Shown piece by piece: positions 43,899 through 52,310 of a stretch of DNA of 64,000 nt. A program made the position numbers and the translations under genes. The DNA is from Pseudomonas sp. FeN3W (GTDB taxonomy: Bacteria; Pseudomonadota; Gammaproteobacteria; Pseudomonadales; Pseudomonadaceae), in assembly GCA_030263805.2 (NCBI GenBank), contig CP136010.1:1131001-1195000 (forward strand), in the 5' to 3' direction. Below the pieces are notes generated by a model that was not told the DNA's origin, did not search any database, and saw only the letters and a list, made by a program, of their open reading frames with translations. Position 1 is the stretch's first letter. Each line of letters begins with the position of its first letter.

Positions 43899-44300
43899 AC
43901 GACAGGCGTGCATTCCCGGGTGGTCAGCTAGATATCGCAAGCAGTTCGTTGGCGCTCGAATTTACGAAGCCCAAGAACGCCTGGGAACTTTCCCGACTGA
44001 CGGATATAAGCCGCAGGCCAGGCCAGCCGGGGACTTTGTGGCCTGCGACAATAAAGCGCCCGGCGGCACAACAAACATTGAAACTTTTTCTTACACGTTC
44101 ACGTCCGAGCCAAAGGAGCTCAGGGGAAGGCGGCCACGATGGCCGTAGCCCGAGCGAGCACCCAATGATGGACCGAGGATGCCGCAACGCCGATCAGGAA
44201 GAATTGCCGGCGATGTGGCGCCAGGACTGAATGGATGACTCGCCCCGCCTTGCCGGCGGCCTGAGCAGCGATGCACGTATGCTGAGCAGGGATAGGGAAG
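43899..44300 (+). other. Gene-free leader of the acyl-transfer cassette
   Basis: About 400 bp without a convincing coding frame, upstream of the MBOAT gene. It holds an ECF-sigma-like element at 44080-44108 and GC-rich stretches but no strong hairpin with a T run. A long untranslated leader is likely for the operon that follows. Confidence 0.5.
44080..44108 (+). promoter_or_regulatory. Possible ECF-sigma (AlgU-like) promoter
   Basis: GAAACTT followed after 17 bases by TCCGA loosely fits the envelope-stress sigma pattern GAACTT-N16/17-TCTRA, with one inserted A in the -35 and one mismatch in the -10. It would start transcription near 44115, about 185 bases before the MBOAT gene. Weak evidence. 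Confidence 0.2.
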
Positions 44301-45839
44301 ATGCTTTTCAATTCAGTGGAATTCATCGCCGGCTTTCTTCCGGTGGTGTTGATTGGATTCTTCGTGCTGACCGGATCGGGCCGACAGCGGCTCGCGGTGA
44401 TCTGGCTGACCGTCGTCTCGTTGGTGTTCTACGGCTGGTGGAACCCGGTCTACGTACCGCTGCTGGTCGGCAGCATGCTGGTCAACTATCTGCTCGGTGG
44501 CTACCTGCGCCGACACCCCTCACGTCTGGTGCTCGGGCTGGCGGTCGCGGCCAACGTGCTGCTGCTGGTCTACTACAAATACACCGGCTTCCTGCTCGGT
44601 ACGCTGGATGCGGCGCTGGATCTCGGTTGGCGGGTGGAAGACATCATCCTGCCGCTGGCGATCTCCTTCTTCACCTTCCAGCAGATCGCCTACCTGGTCG
44701 ATGCCCATGACGGCGTGGTGGAAGAACACGACTTCGCCAACTACTGCCTGTTCATCAGCTTCTTTCCGCAACTGATCGCCGGGCCGATCACCCACCACGG
44801 GGAAATGCTCGCGCAGTTCAACGACCGCGACAGCTTCCGCGCGCGCATCGACAACCTGTCGCTGGGCACCACGGTGTTTCTGCTCGGGCTGTTCAAGAAG
44901 GTGGTGATCGCCGACACCCTCGCGCTGAAAGCCACGCCGGTCTTCAGCCTGGCTGCCGACGGCAGCATCCCGGCGTTCTACGATGCCTGGACCGGCGCGC
45001 TGACCTACACGCTGCAGATCTACTTCGACTTCTCCGGCTACAGCGACATGGCCATCGGCCTGGCGCTGCTGTTCGGCATCAGCCTGCCGGCGAACTTCAA
45101 CAGCCCGTTCAAGGCGCGCAACGTCATCGACTACTGGTCGCGCTGGCACATGACGCTGACGCGCTTCCTCACCGCCTACATCTACAACCCCATCGTGCTG
45201 CGCGTGACCCGCGCGCGCATGGCGGCCGGCAAGCCACAGCCACGGCGCGGCAAGATGACGGCCGGTACCTTCTTCGCACTGGTCGCCTACCCCACCGTAT
45301 TCACCATGTTCATCTCCGGTATCTGGCACGGCGCCGGCTGGCACTTCGTCGCGTTCGGCCTGCTGCACGGCTTCTATCTGGTGGTGGCCCATGGTTGGCG
45401 GGCCTGGAAGGCGCGTCAGGGCTGGAAGCTGGACAGCGATATCTGGTGGCACAAGGCCGCGGCCGTTGCGCTGACCTTTGGCTGCGTGGTGGTGGCGATG
45501 GTGTTCTTCCGCGCCAGCGACGTACCGGCGGCCATGGCGATCCTCGCCGGCATGCTCGGCCTGAGCCCGACCAGCACGGCGATGGATCGCTCCGACTTCG
45601 TCTATATCGCCGCGTTGCTGGTGTTCGTCTGGGGCATGCCCAACGTGCAGCAGTGGATGGGCCACTTCCGCACCGCGCTCAACTTCCAGGCCCAGCCGCA
45701 CTGGACCGAACGGCTGCTGCCGGTCAGCGCCTGGCGCCCATCGGCGATCCACGGTATGGCGGTCGGTGTGCTCGGTTTCTTCGCCCTGGCGATCGCCTTT
45801 TCCATGGCGCCGACCGAATTCCTCTACTTCCAGTTCTGA
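44301..45839 (+). CDS. MBOAT-family O-acyltransferase (DltB/AlgI type)
   Basis: A 512-residue membrane-bound O-acyltransferase with about ten to twelve helices. Family signatures: LPLAISFFTFQQIAYLVDAH, FFPQLIAGPITHHGEML, IYFDFSGYSDMAIGLALLFG, YWSRWHMTLTRFLTAYIY, and the catalytic histidine in MFISGIWHGAGWHFVAFGLL. These enzymes pass an acyl group across the membrane to a periplasmic glycan or protein. It is the first gene of a four-gene unit with an FkbH-like enzyme (21-bp gap), a carrier protein and an SGNH-like protein. That context matches DltB, which takes acyl from a carrier-bound thioester, better than AlgI of the alginate cluster, none of whose other genes are present. Confidence 0.9.
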   Translation: MLFNSVEFIAGFLPVVLIGFFVLTGSGRQRLAVIWLTVVSLVFYGWWNPVYVPLLVGSMLVNYLLGGYLRRHPSRLVLGLAVAANVLLLVYYKYTGFLLGTLDAALDLGWRVEDIILPLAISFFTFQQIAYLVDAHDGVVEEHDFANYCLFISFFPQLIAGPITHHGEMLAQFNDRDSFRARIDNLSLGTTVFLLGLFKKVVIADTLALKATPVFSLAADGSIPAFYDAWTGALTYTLQIYFDFSGYSDMAIGLALLFGISLPANFNSPFKARNVIDYWSRWHMTLTRFLTAYIYNPIVLRVTRARMAAGKPQPRRGKMTAGTFFALVAYPTVFTMFISGIWHGAGWHFVAFGLLHGFYLVVAHGWRAWKARQGWKLDSDIWWHKAAAVALTFGCVVVAMVFFRASDVPAAMAILAGMLGLSPTSTAMDRSDFVYIAALLVFVWGMPNVQQWMGHFRTALNFQAQPHWTERLLPVSAWRPSAIHGMAVGVLGFFALAIAFSMAPTEFLYFQF

Positions 45840-45860
45840 CCACGACAAGGAGTCCCAGGC

Positions 45861-47762
45861 ATGCAACAACTTCACTGGCTGCCGGCGCACCCGGACCTCT
45901 CCGCCGCGATCAGCCAAGCCAAACGTATCGATGATCCGCTGCAGCGCCTGTATGAAGCCGTCCGACTGGCATCCTATCAGCGGGATTTCACCCTGACCGC
46001 ACGGCTGGACAAGCTGGCCGCCGCGGGTATCGAACAGCATGCCGCGGCGGCACGGCTGACGCCGCTGCGGGTGGCGCTACTGTCCTCGCATACGGTCGAT
46101 CACCTGCTGCCGGCCATCCGCGTGGCCGGGCTGCAACGGCGTCTGGCGCTGTCGCTGCACGTTGCGCCCTATGGCATGTACCGCCAGGCATTGTTGGCCG
46201 ATGATCCGGCGCTGAACGCCTTCGCCCCGCAAATGGTGCTGCTGGCGCTGGACGCCCATGACGCGCCGCTGCAACTGCCCCTGCAGGCAAGCCAGGCGGA
46301 GGTGGATGCCGCCGTGGCGGAACGCGTCGATGAGCTGCGCATGCTCTGGCGCCGGGCCCGCGAGCGCTATGCCGCGCAGGTGGTGCAGCAAACGCTGGTG
46401 CCGGTCACGCCGCCACTGTTCGGCGCTTACGAAGCACTGGTGCCGGCTTCGCCGCGGGCAGTCATCGAACGGTTGAATGCCGCCATCCGAGCCGCTGCCC
46501 GTGGGGATGGCGTGCTGCTGCTCGATCTTGCCTGGCAGGCGGCTGCCTATGGCGACGGGCTGGCCGAGCCGGTGCGCTGGCACCAGGCCAAGCAGCTGGT
46601 CAGCCCGACCCTGGCACCGCTTTATGGCGAACACTTTGCGCGGATCGCGGCAGCCACTGCCGGGCTGTCGCGCAAATGCCTGGTGCTGGATCTGGACAAC
46701 ACGCTCTGGGGCGGCGTGATCGGCGACGACGGCATCGACGGTATCCAGCTCGGCCAGGGCAGCCCCAGCGGCGAGGCATTTCTCGCCTTTCAGCGTTATG
46801 CCGCGCAGCTGGCGCGCCGCGGGGTGATCCTCGCGGTGTGCAGCAAGAACGACCTGCACGTTGCCGAAGCAGCCTTTGAACATACCGAGATGGCACTCAA
46901 GCGCAGCGATATCGCGGCCTTCGTCGCCAACTGGGAAGACAAGGCCGGCAACCTGAGGCGCATCGCGAGCATCCTCGATATCGGCCTGGACAGCCTGGTC
47001 TTCGTCGACGACAACCCTGCCGAGCGCGACATCGTGCGCCGCGAGCTGCCGGAAGTCGCCGTACCGGAGCTGCCCGAGGATGTCGCCGACTACCCCGCGC
47101 GCATAGCCGCGGCGGGCTATTTCGAGGCCGTGTCCTTTACCTCCGACGACGCCGAACGTGGCCGCAGCTATGCGTTGAATGCCGAACGCAAGGCCGCGCT
47201 GAGTCAGGCCACGGACATGGACGGCTACCTGCGCGGGCTGCAGATGGTGCTGCGCGTCAGCCGCATCGGCACCGCCGAGCAGGCCCGCGCCACCCAGCTG
47301 ATCAACAAGACCAATCAGTTCAACCTCACCACCCGCCGCTATACCGAAGCCGAAGTCGAGCGCATGGCCAGCGATCCGCAGGCCATCGCGCTGGCCCTGC
47401 GGCTGGAAGACAAGTTCGGCGATAACGGCCTGATCAGCGTGGTGCTGGCGCGACCGGATGCAGCCATCGAGGCTGACGAACTGCTGATCGACAGCTGGCT
47501 GATGAGCTGCCGGGTGCTGGGACGCGAGGTGGAGCAAGCGGTGCTCGAGGTGCTGGCCGATGCGGCAGCGGCTGCCGGCTGGCGCGCCCTGGTCGGCGAA
47601 TACCGCCCCACCGAACGCAACGGTATGGTCGCCGAACACTACCCACGGCTGGGCTTCGAGCAGCGACCCGCGCCTGCCAACGCCACCAGCGATGCAAGTT
47701 TCTGGCGCTACGAGCTGGCCTCGCGCGCCCTCATCCATCATCACATTCAGGTGCAAGCATGA
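45861..47762 (+). CDS. FkbH-like HAD-superfamily acyl-loading enzyme
   Basis: A 633-residue protein with three parts: an N-terminal SGNH-like/BF1531-type region (to about residue 265), a HAD-IIIC phosphatase domain (CLVLDLDNTLWGGVIGDDG near residues 273-291, the D-x-D nucleophile motif; AVCSKNDLHVAEAAF; LVFVDDNPAERD), and a C-terminal GNAT-like domain (INKTNQFNLTTRRYTEAEVE; LIDSWLMSCRVLGREVEQAV). FkbH proteins take 1,3-bisphosphoglycerate, remove phosphate, and place the glyceryl unit on an acyl carrier protein. The ACP gene overlaps its end by four bases, so ACP loading is the likely role. No polyketide synthase gene is nearby. Confidence 0.88.
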   Translation: MQQLHWLPAHPDLSAAISQAKRIDDPLQRLYEAVRLASYQRDFTLTARLDKLAAAGIEQHAAAARLTPLRVALLSSHTVDHLLPAIRVAGLQRRLALSLHVAPYGMYRQALLADDPALNAFAPQMVLLALDAHDAPLQLPLQASQAEVDAAVAERVDELRMLWRRARERYAAQVVQQTLVPVTPPLFGAYEALVPASPRAVIERLNAAIRAAARGDGVLLLDLAWQAAAYGDGLAEPVRWHQAKQLVSPTLAPLYGEHFARIAAATAGLSRKCLVLDLDNTLWGGVIGDDGIDGIQLGQGSPSGEAFLAFQRYAAQLARRGVILAVCSKNDLHVAEAAFEHTEMALKRSDIAAFVANWEDKAGNLRRIASILDIGLDSLVFVDDNPAERDIVRRELPEVAVPELPEDVADYPARIAAAGYFEAVSFTSDDAERGRSYALNAERKAALSQATDMDGYLRGLQMVLRVSRIGTAEQARATQLINKTNQFNLTTRRYTEAEVERMASDPQAIALALRLEDKFGDNGLISVVLARPDAAIEADELLIDSWLMSCRVLGREVEQAVLEVLADAAAAAGWRALVGEYRPTERNGMVAEHYPRLGFEQRPAPANATSDASFWRYELASRALIHHHIQVQA

Positions 47763-48007
47763 ACGAAAAGGACATTCTCCAGGCGCTGACCCAGGTCTTC
47801 CACGACGTGTTCGACGATGACGACATCGTCCTCACCCCCGAAACCACCGCTGACGACATCGATGGCTGGGATAGCCAGACCCATGTATTGCTGATCGTGG
47901 CCGCCGAGCAACGCTTCGGCATCAAGTTCCGCACCGCCGAATTGGAGTCGCTGAAGAACGTCGGCCACTTCGCCCAGTTGATTCAGACCAAACTCGGAGG
48001 ACGTTAA
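47759..48007 (+). CDS. Acyl carrier protein of the acyl-transfer cassette
   Basis: An 82-residue four-helix carrier protein. The phosphopantetheine serine is Ser39 in DIDGWDSQTHVLLI, a D-S-Q variant of the common D-S-L motif. Acidic stretches (VFDDDDIVLTPETTADDID) suit a carrier domain. It starts inside the last codons of the FkbH-like gene (ATGA overlap), and the SGNH gene follows 3 bases after its stop. It is not the fatty-acid AcpP, which lies in the fab cluster and has a DSLD motif. It would be the DltC counterpart. Confidence 0.9.
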   Translation: MNEKDILQALTQVFHDVFDDDDIVLTPETTADDIDGWDSQTHVLLIVAAEQRFGIKFRTAELESLKNVGHFAQLIQTKLGGR

Positions 48008-48010
48008 GTC

Positions 48011-49075
48011 ATGGCCAGGTACGTCGATACCTGCCCGGACGGCGTTGCCGACCAGGCCGAAGCAGATCAGCGGCGGATACGTGCCGGTTACCTGCTGGGC
48101 ATGTTCGCCGGGCTGTTCGGGATGCTCGGCGGCTTTGCCGTCCTGCTCGCCTGGCTCAATCACACCGACAACCTGCCGCCACCAGCCTTCTCCAACAGCC
48201 TGTGCGTGGACGAAAAGCTGCATTTTCTACGGCACAACCCCATCGCCGATCCGAACCTGCTGATCGTCGGTTCCTCGGTCGCCTGGCGCCATGTCGATGG
48301 CGACGTGCTGATCGAGCAGACGCCCGGCTTGCGCCCGCTCAACGGTGCGTTCTGCGGCCTGCACGCCAACCAGTCGAGCTATGTCGCCAACTGGCTGCTG
48401 GACCGCGAACCAAGCATCCGCCAGGTAGTGATGATCGTCGATCCGCTGGACTTCGCCGGCTGCTGGAAGGTGCCGGATGCGGTGTTCGACCGCACTCACG
48501 CCGACCAGTACGTCTATCAGCAGGCCTCGCGCTGGGGCTACTACATGCGCTACTTCTCGCCGCGCTCGCTGCTGCGCAATGCGCAGACGGTCAAGGCGCA
48601 ACGGGCCAACGAGATCGAATGGGACCCACTGGTGTTCACCCGTCACGGCGACGGGCCGCTGGAACCGCAGGGTGACCGTGGCCTGTTCTACGACAAACCG
48701 GACCCACTGGATGACAGCTGCTTCGCCGCGCTGGGCCAGTTGTCGAAACGCCTGGAGGACGAACAACGCCAGCTGCTGGTGGTTTCCACGCCACTGCATC
48801 CGCAGTGGAAGGCCAAGGTCGATGGTGATGGCAGCTTTCTCGCCCGCTTCGACGCCAAACTGAACGCCGCCATCGCCGACAACACCCACGCGCAGTACTG
48901 GAACGCCGACCGGGAATGGGTTGCCCCACCGGCCGCATTCGTCGATGCCATTCACTTGCGCTGGTCAGCCGTGCAGGGCTTTACCGTGGCACTGGCCGAG
49001 CATCTGCAGGAAGCCAGGCAGCAGATGGTCAGCGAGTCGGGGCTGGCTAGAAACGGCACATACGACGCGCCTTGA
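48011..49075 (+). CDS. SGNH-like membrane-anchored protein (DltD/AlgX-like role)
   Basis: A 354-residue protein with one N-terminal transmembrane helix (YLLGMFAGLFGMLGGFAVLL, residues about 27-46) and a periplasmic SGNH-like domain: block I LLIVGSSVAWRHVDGD near residues 84-97 with Ser in GSS, and the block V Asp/His pair in DAIHLRWSAVQGF near residues 312-324. This is the layout of DltD and of AlgJ/AlgX, partners that help MBOAT enzymes finish acyl transfer. The start follows the ACP stop by 3 bases. Whether it transfers or removes acyl groups cannot be told from sequence. Confidence 0.8.
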   Translation: MARYVDTCPDGVADQAEADQRRIRAGYLLGMFAGLFGMLGGFAVLLAWLNHTDNLPPPAFSNSLCVDEKLHFLRHNPIADPNLLIVGSSVAWRHVDGDVLIEQTPGLRPLNGAFCGLHANQSSYVANWLLDREPSIRQVVMIVDPLDFAGCWKVPDAVFDRTHADQYVYQQASRWGYYMRYFSPRSLLRNAQTVKAQRANEIEWDPLVFTRHGDGPLEPQGDRGLFYDKPDPLDDSCFAALGQLSKRLEDEQRQLLVVSTPLHPQWKAKVDGDGSFLARFDAKLNAAIADNTHAQYWNADREWVAPPAAFVDAIHLRWSAVQGFTVALAEHLQEARQQMVSESGLARNGTYDAP

Positions 49076-49152
49076 GCAACAAGCGAACCGCTGGAAGCGG
49101 TGATGGTCCGAGAAAGAACATACAAACAAGAACGTAAGCCAGGAGTTTGATC

Positions 49153-50136
49153 ATGCATTCTCGTTCTTTGCCGTGCTTGTGCCTGCTCGCCGCATCCATC
49201 ACCGCCCCCATCGTCAGCCATGCCGACATCCTCGCCATCAAGGTGGAGAACGACATCATCGCCTCGGGCAGTGATGGTCATTACACCAATGGCCTGGAAG
49301 TCATCTGGGGTTTCGAACCGGACGAACAGAGCTGGACGCGACGCTTCGCCGATCTGCTGCCCGGCTGGTCGGGCAGTGCCGTCGACAACGTCTCCTATCG
49401 CTTCGGTCATCAGATCTACACGCCGGAGGAAATCGAAACCCGAGCGCTGATCGAAGATGACCGCCCCTACGCCGGACTGCTGTTCGCCGGCATGTCGATG
49501 TTCTCCGACACCCAGTACGACGGCTGGCGCGCCGCGCAAGGGCTGCACCTTGATGTCGGTATCGTCGGCCCGGCCGCCGGTGGCAAACGCCTGCAGCGTG
49601 CCGTGCACAAGGTGACCGACAGCGACGAACCCAACGGCTGGGACAACCAGCTGGAGAACGAGCCCTTCGTCAATCTGGGCTATCAGCATCGCTGGTGGCT
49701 GCAGGAGCGCTTCGCCGGGCTGGAGCTGGAATACGGCCCGAGCGTGGGCTTCGCCCTCGGCAACCTTTATAGCTATGGCTCGGCCGGGCTGGGCCTGCGC
49801 CTGGGGCAGAACCTGCAGCGCAGCTTCAGCATCCCCGCGGTAACGCCGGCGCAAAGCGGCAGCCAGTTCTTCCGACCGGGTGGCGATTTCGCCTGGTACG
49901 GCTTCGCCAATGTCGAAGGGCGCTACATGGCGCACAACATGCTGCTGGACGGCAACACCTTCGAGGACAGCCATTCGGTGGACCGCCGCGAGTGGGTCGG
50001 CGACGCCAAGCTTGGCGTGGCACTGACCTGGAGCCGCTGGCAGCTGGCGTTCGCCAGCGTCTGGCGCACCCGCGAATTCCAGGGCCAGCAGGAACACGAC
50101 CAATTCGGCTCGATCACCCTGTCTACCGCGCTCTGA
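49153..50136 (+). CDS. LpxR-like outer-membrane lipid A deacylase (DUF2219)
   Basis: A 327-residue beta-barrel protein with a Sec signal (LCLLAASITAPIVSHA). Active-site pieces of the LpxR family are present: IKVENDIIASGSDGHYTNGL (Asn-Asp and the Ser/Thr-containing Ca2+ loop), DRPYAGLLFAGMSMFSDT, and the catalytic His in GLHLDVGIVGPAAGG. The protein ends with a C-terminal aromatic-poor beta strand (ITLSTAL). LpxR removes the 3'-acyloxyacyl chain from lipid A. AGGAG lies 7 bases before the ATG. It stands 77 bp after the acyl-transfer cassette, on the same strand, and may be part of it. Confidence 0.87.
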   Translation: MHSRSLPCLCLLAASITAPIVSHADILAIKVENDIIASGSDGHYTNGLEVIWGFEPDEQSWTRRFADLLPGWSGSAVDNVSYRFGHQIYTPEEIETRALIEDDRPYAGLLFAGMSMFSDTQYDGWRAAQGLHLDVGIVGPAAGGKRLQRAVHKVTDSDEPNGWDNQLENEPFVNLGYQHRWWLQERFAGLELEYGPSVGFALGNLYSYGSAGLGLRLGQNLQRSFSIPAVTPAQSGSQFFRPGGDFAWYGFANVEGRYMAHNMLLDGNTFEDSHSVDRREWVGDAKLGVALTWSRWQLAFASVWRTREFQGQQEHDQFGSITLSTAL

Positions 50137-50143
50137 CTCCGTG

Positions 50144-50167
50144 ACGGCGGGCGTTCACGCCCGCCGT
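50144..50167. terminator. Hairpin between convergent genes
   Basis: ACGGCGGGCG pairs perfectly with CGCCCGCCGT across a TTCA loop, between the LpxR-like stop and the AcoR-like stop. There is no T run, but a strong 10-bp stem in a 31-bp convergent gap suggests a terminator. Confidence 0.5.
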
Positions 50168-52054
50168 TCAGTTACGCGAGATGCCGTGCTTGCGCAGCTT
50201 GCGATAGAGCGTGTTGCGACTGATCCCGAGCTGTTCGGCCACCCGACTGACCTGCCAGTGCCGCTCGCGCAGTACGCTCAGCAGCGCCTCGCGCTCGGCC
50301 GACTGCAACGGATCACGCGGTGCCTCGACCTCGCCCATTTCGGTCGGCAATACAGCAAGCACCTCGTCCAGCCCAATACGACCCTGTTCGCTCAGCGCCA
50401 CCAACGTGCGCAACAGATTGCGCAGCTGCCGCACGTTGCCCGGCCAGCTGTAGCGCAGCAAGGCCTGCCGTGCAGCCGGCTCGAGGCAGATAGCCTCGCC
50501 TTGCGCTTCTTCCGCCAGCAGATGATCAAGCAACGCCGGCTTATCGCTGCGCTCGCGCAACGGCGGCAACGCGACCATCAGCCCGCCAAGGCGGTAGTAC
50601 AGATCCTCACGGAACGCGCCGCTGGCCACCAGCGAGCGCAGGTCATGATGGCTGGCGCTGATCAGGCGGATGTTCAATTCGGCCGGTGCGGCAGCCCCCA
50701 GCGGGGTGACCTTGCGCTCCTCCAGCACACGCAGCAATCGCGTCTGCAGCGCCAACGGCATGTCGCCGATCTCGTCGAGAAAGAGAATGCCGCCGTTGGC
50801 CTGCTCCAGCTTGCCGACCATGCCCTCGCGACGCGCGCCGGTGAAACTGCCGCCGCGATAGCCGAACAGCTCGCTTTCGATCAGCGTCTCCGGAATCGCC
50901 GCGCAGTTCAGTGCCACGAATGGCCGGCCGGCGCGGCTGCTGGCGCGATGCAACGCACCGGCGAACGCCTCCTTGCCGGTGCCGGTTTCGCCTTGCAGCA
51001 ACACCGGTACGTCCCGCTCGAGCACCTTCAGCGCACGGCTGAAACCGCTGCGCATTGACGGATCGAGCAGGCACAGGCCCGCCACGTCGGCCGGCTCCTG
51101 ACGCGGCGCGGCAACCACACGCATCTGCGGCCCGCGCAGCTGGCAGAACAGCCGCTGACCGTCATGGGTATGCAAGGGCCAGCAAGCCCCCGGCTGCGGT
51201 CGCGCACGCTCCAGCAACTGATCCAGACGCACATCGAGCACAGTTTCCAAGGGCCGGCCTAATAGCGCCTCGCGGCTACTGGCGAGCAGGTTGAGCGCGG
51301 TTTCGTTGATCGCGGTGATCCGTCCCTCGCCATCGAACGCCAGCAGGCCTTCGCTGAGCAGGCCGATGTATTCGGGCTGGGCATGGAAGCGCAGCAGGTA
51401 GTTGCCCTCGCAGTGCTGCAGGAAGAAACAGCTTTCGATGAGCTTGGCCGACAGGTTGGTCAGCGCCATGGTGTGAAAACGCCGCTGGCGCGACAAATCC
51501 TCACGCGCCGACGACACGTTGAGTACGGCGAGCAACCCACCCTCGGCATCGAACACCGGGCTCGCCGAACAGGTCAGTGCTGCGTGCCGGCCACGGAAGT
51601 GCTCGTCACGCCGAATGGTCAGCGCCTGGCGCTCCAGCAGGCACAGGCCGACGCCATTGGTGCCCTCGGTCGCCTCGTTCCACACCGCGCCGAGCCACAG
51701 TCCGGCGCGCTGGAACTGCGCACGCTCGGCCTGATCGGCTACGCTGTCGATCACTACGCCGCTGGCGTCGGTCAGCAGTACCGCATGTCCGCTGCTGCCC
51801 AGCTGCTGGTGCAGGCTGTTCATCTGCCAGTGGGCGACGGCGATAACCCGGTCCAGCCGCTCGCGGTGCTCGTTGAGTCGCGGACGCTCGATTACGCAGG
51901 GCGCGCGCAGGCTGGTGGGGTCCAGCTGATGCTGCTCCAGGCAACGGCGCCAGGAACGTGCAATGGCGGGATCGGCAGCCGGGCCCTGGCTGGCGGACGT
52001 GCCTTCACCGAAGCTCAGGACCTGGTGCACATGCTGACTGAGTCGAGAGGTCAT
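50168..52054 (-). CDS. Sigma-54-dependent activator, AcoR-like
   Basis: A 628-residue enhancer-binding protein with an N-terminal GAF-like sensor (SSGHAVLLTDASGVVIDSVA ... EGTNGVGLCLLERQ), a PAS-like middle, a AAA+ domain (Walker A GETGTGKE, Walker B GGILFLDEIGD) and a Fis-type helix-turn-helix (VSRVAEQLGISRNTLYRKL). The sigma-54-contacting loop reads GSFTGA rather than GAFTGA. GGAG lies 9 bases before the ATG; a longer in-frame start runs into the control region. The gene is divergent from a monooxygenase gene with a sigma-54 promoter, which it probably activates on binding the substrate or a related ketone/alcohol. Confidence 0.92.
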   Translation of the reverse strand: MTSRLSQHVHQVLSFGEGTSASQGPAADPAIARSWRRCLEQHQLDPTSLRAPCVIERPRLNEHRERLDRVIAVAHWQMNSLHQQLGSSGHAVLLTDASGVVIDSVADQAERAQFQRAGLWLGAVWNEATEGTNGVGLCLLERQALTIRRDEHFRGRHAALTCSASPVFDAEGGLLAVLNVSSAREDLSRQRRFHTMALTNLSAKLIESCFFLQHCEGNYLLRFHAQPEYIGLLSEGLLAFDGEGRITAINETALNLLASSREALLGRPLETVLDVRLDQLLERARPQPGACWPLHTHDGQRLFCQLRGPQMRVVAAPRQEPADVAGLCLLDPSMRSGFSRALKVLERDVPVLLQGETGTGKEAFAGALHRASSRAGRPFVALNCAAIPETLIESELFGYRGGSFTGARREGMVGKLEQANGGILFLDEIGDMPLALQTRLLRVLEERKVTPLGAAAPAELNIRLISASHHDLRSLVASGAFREDLYYRLGGLMVALPPLRERSDKPALLDHLLAEEAQGEAICLEPAARQALLRYSWPGNVRQLRNLLRTLVALSEQGRIGLDEVLAVLPTEMGEVEAPRDPLQSAEREALLSVLRERHWQVSRVAEQLGISRNTLYRKLRKHGISRN

Positions 52055-52125
52055 TCTTGTTGTTCTCCGCGATGTTTCGAGGCGGTTTGCGCCCAGCATA
52101 GGCCAATCACCCGGCCGCCGCATGC

Positions 52126-52176
52126 TGTGCCACGCTTGGTACAGAGTGTCACCCCGACCGCGCCAGGGATGGTACA
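52126..52176 (+). promoter_or_regulatory. Two tandem activator sites (inverted repeats)
   Basis: Site 1 is TGTGCCA-CGCT-TGGTACA (52126-52143). Site 2 is CGCGCCA-GGGA-TGGTACA (52159-52176), sharing the right half exactly and with the same 4-base spacer. Their centres are 33 bp apart, three helical turns, and lie about 90-125 bp upstream of the sigma-54 promoter. They are likely operators for the adjacent AcoR-like protein. Confidence 0.65.
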
Positions 52177-52241
52177 GCGCAGTCTCGACCGGCCAGTCCC
52201 GATACGACTCCAGGCCAGCCACGACGCTGTGCGCCGCGGGC

Positions 52242-52257
52242 TGGCCCGGCGCTTGCT
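52242..52257 (+). promoter_or_regulatory. Sigma-54 (-24/-12) promoter of the monooxygenase gene
   Basis: TGGCCCGGCGCTTGCT fits TGGCACG-N4-TTGCW with the invariant GG and GC dinucleotides exactly 10 bases apart. It ends 53 bases before the ATG at 52311. A GAGACCCCCC stretch near 52299 precedes the start. Confidence 0.75.
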
Positions 52258-52310
52258 CTGCTGGAAGCACGGTATCCCCGTGAATAACAACAAAGACCAG
52301 GAGACCCCCC

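Noticed and set aside
43924..44187. An 87-codon minus-strand frame upstream of the MBOAT gene
   Set aside because: No ribosome site or recognisable domain; treated as leader sequence.
44520..46040. A 506-codon minus-strand frame over the MBOAT gene
   Set aside because: Composition and lack of motifs mark it as a shadow of the MBOAT and FkbH genes.
52112..52135. TGGCACAGCATGCGG on the minus strand as a sigma-54 promoter for the AcoR-like gene
   Set aside because: The GG and GC pairs are 8 rather than 10 bases apart, which sigma-54 does not tolerate.
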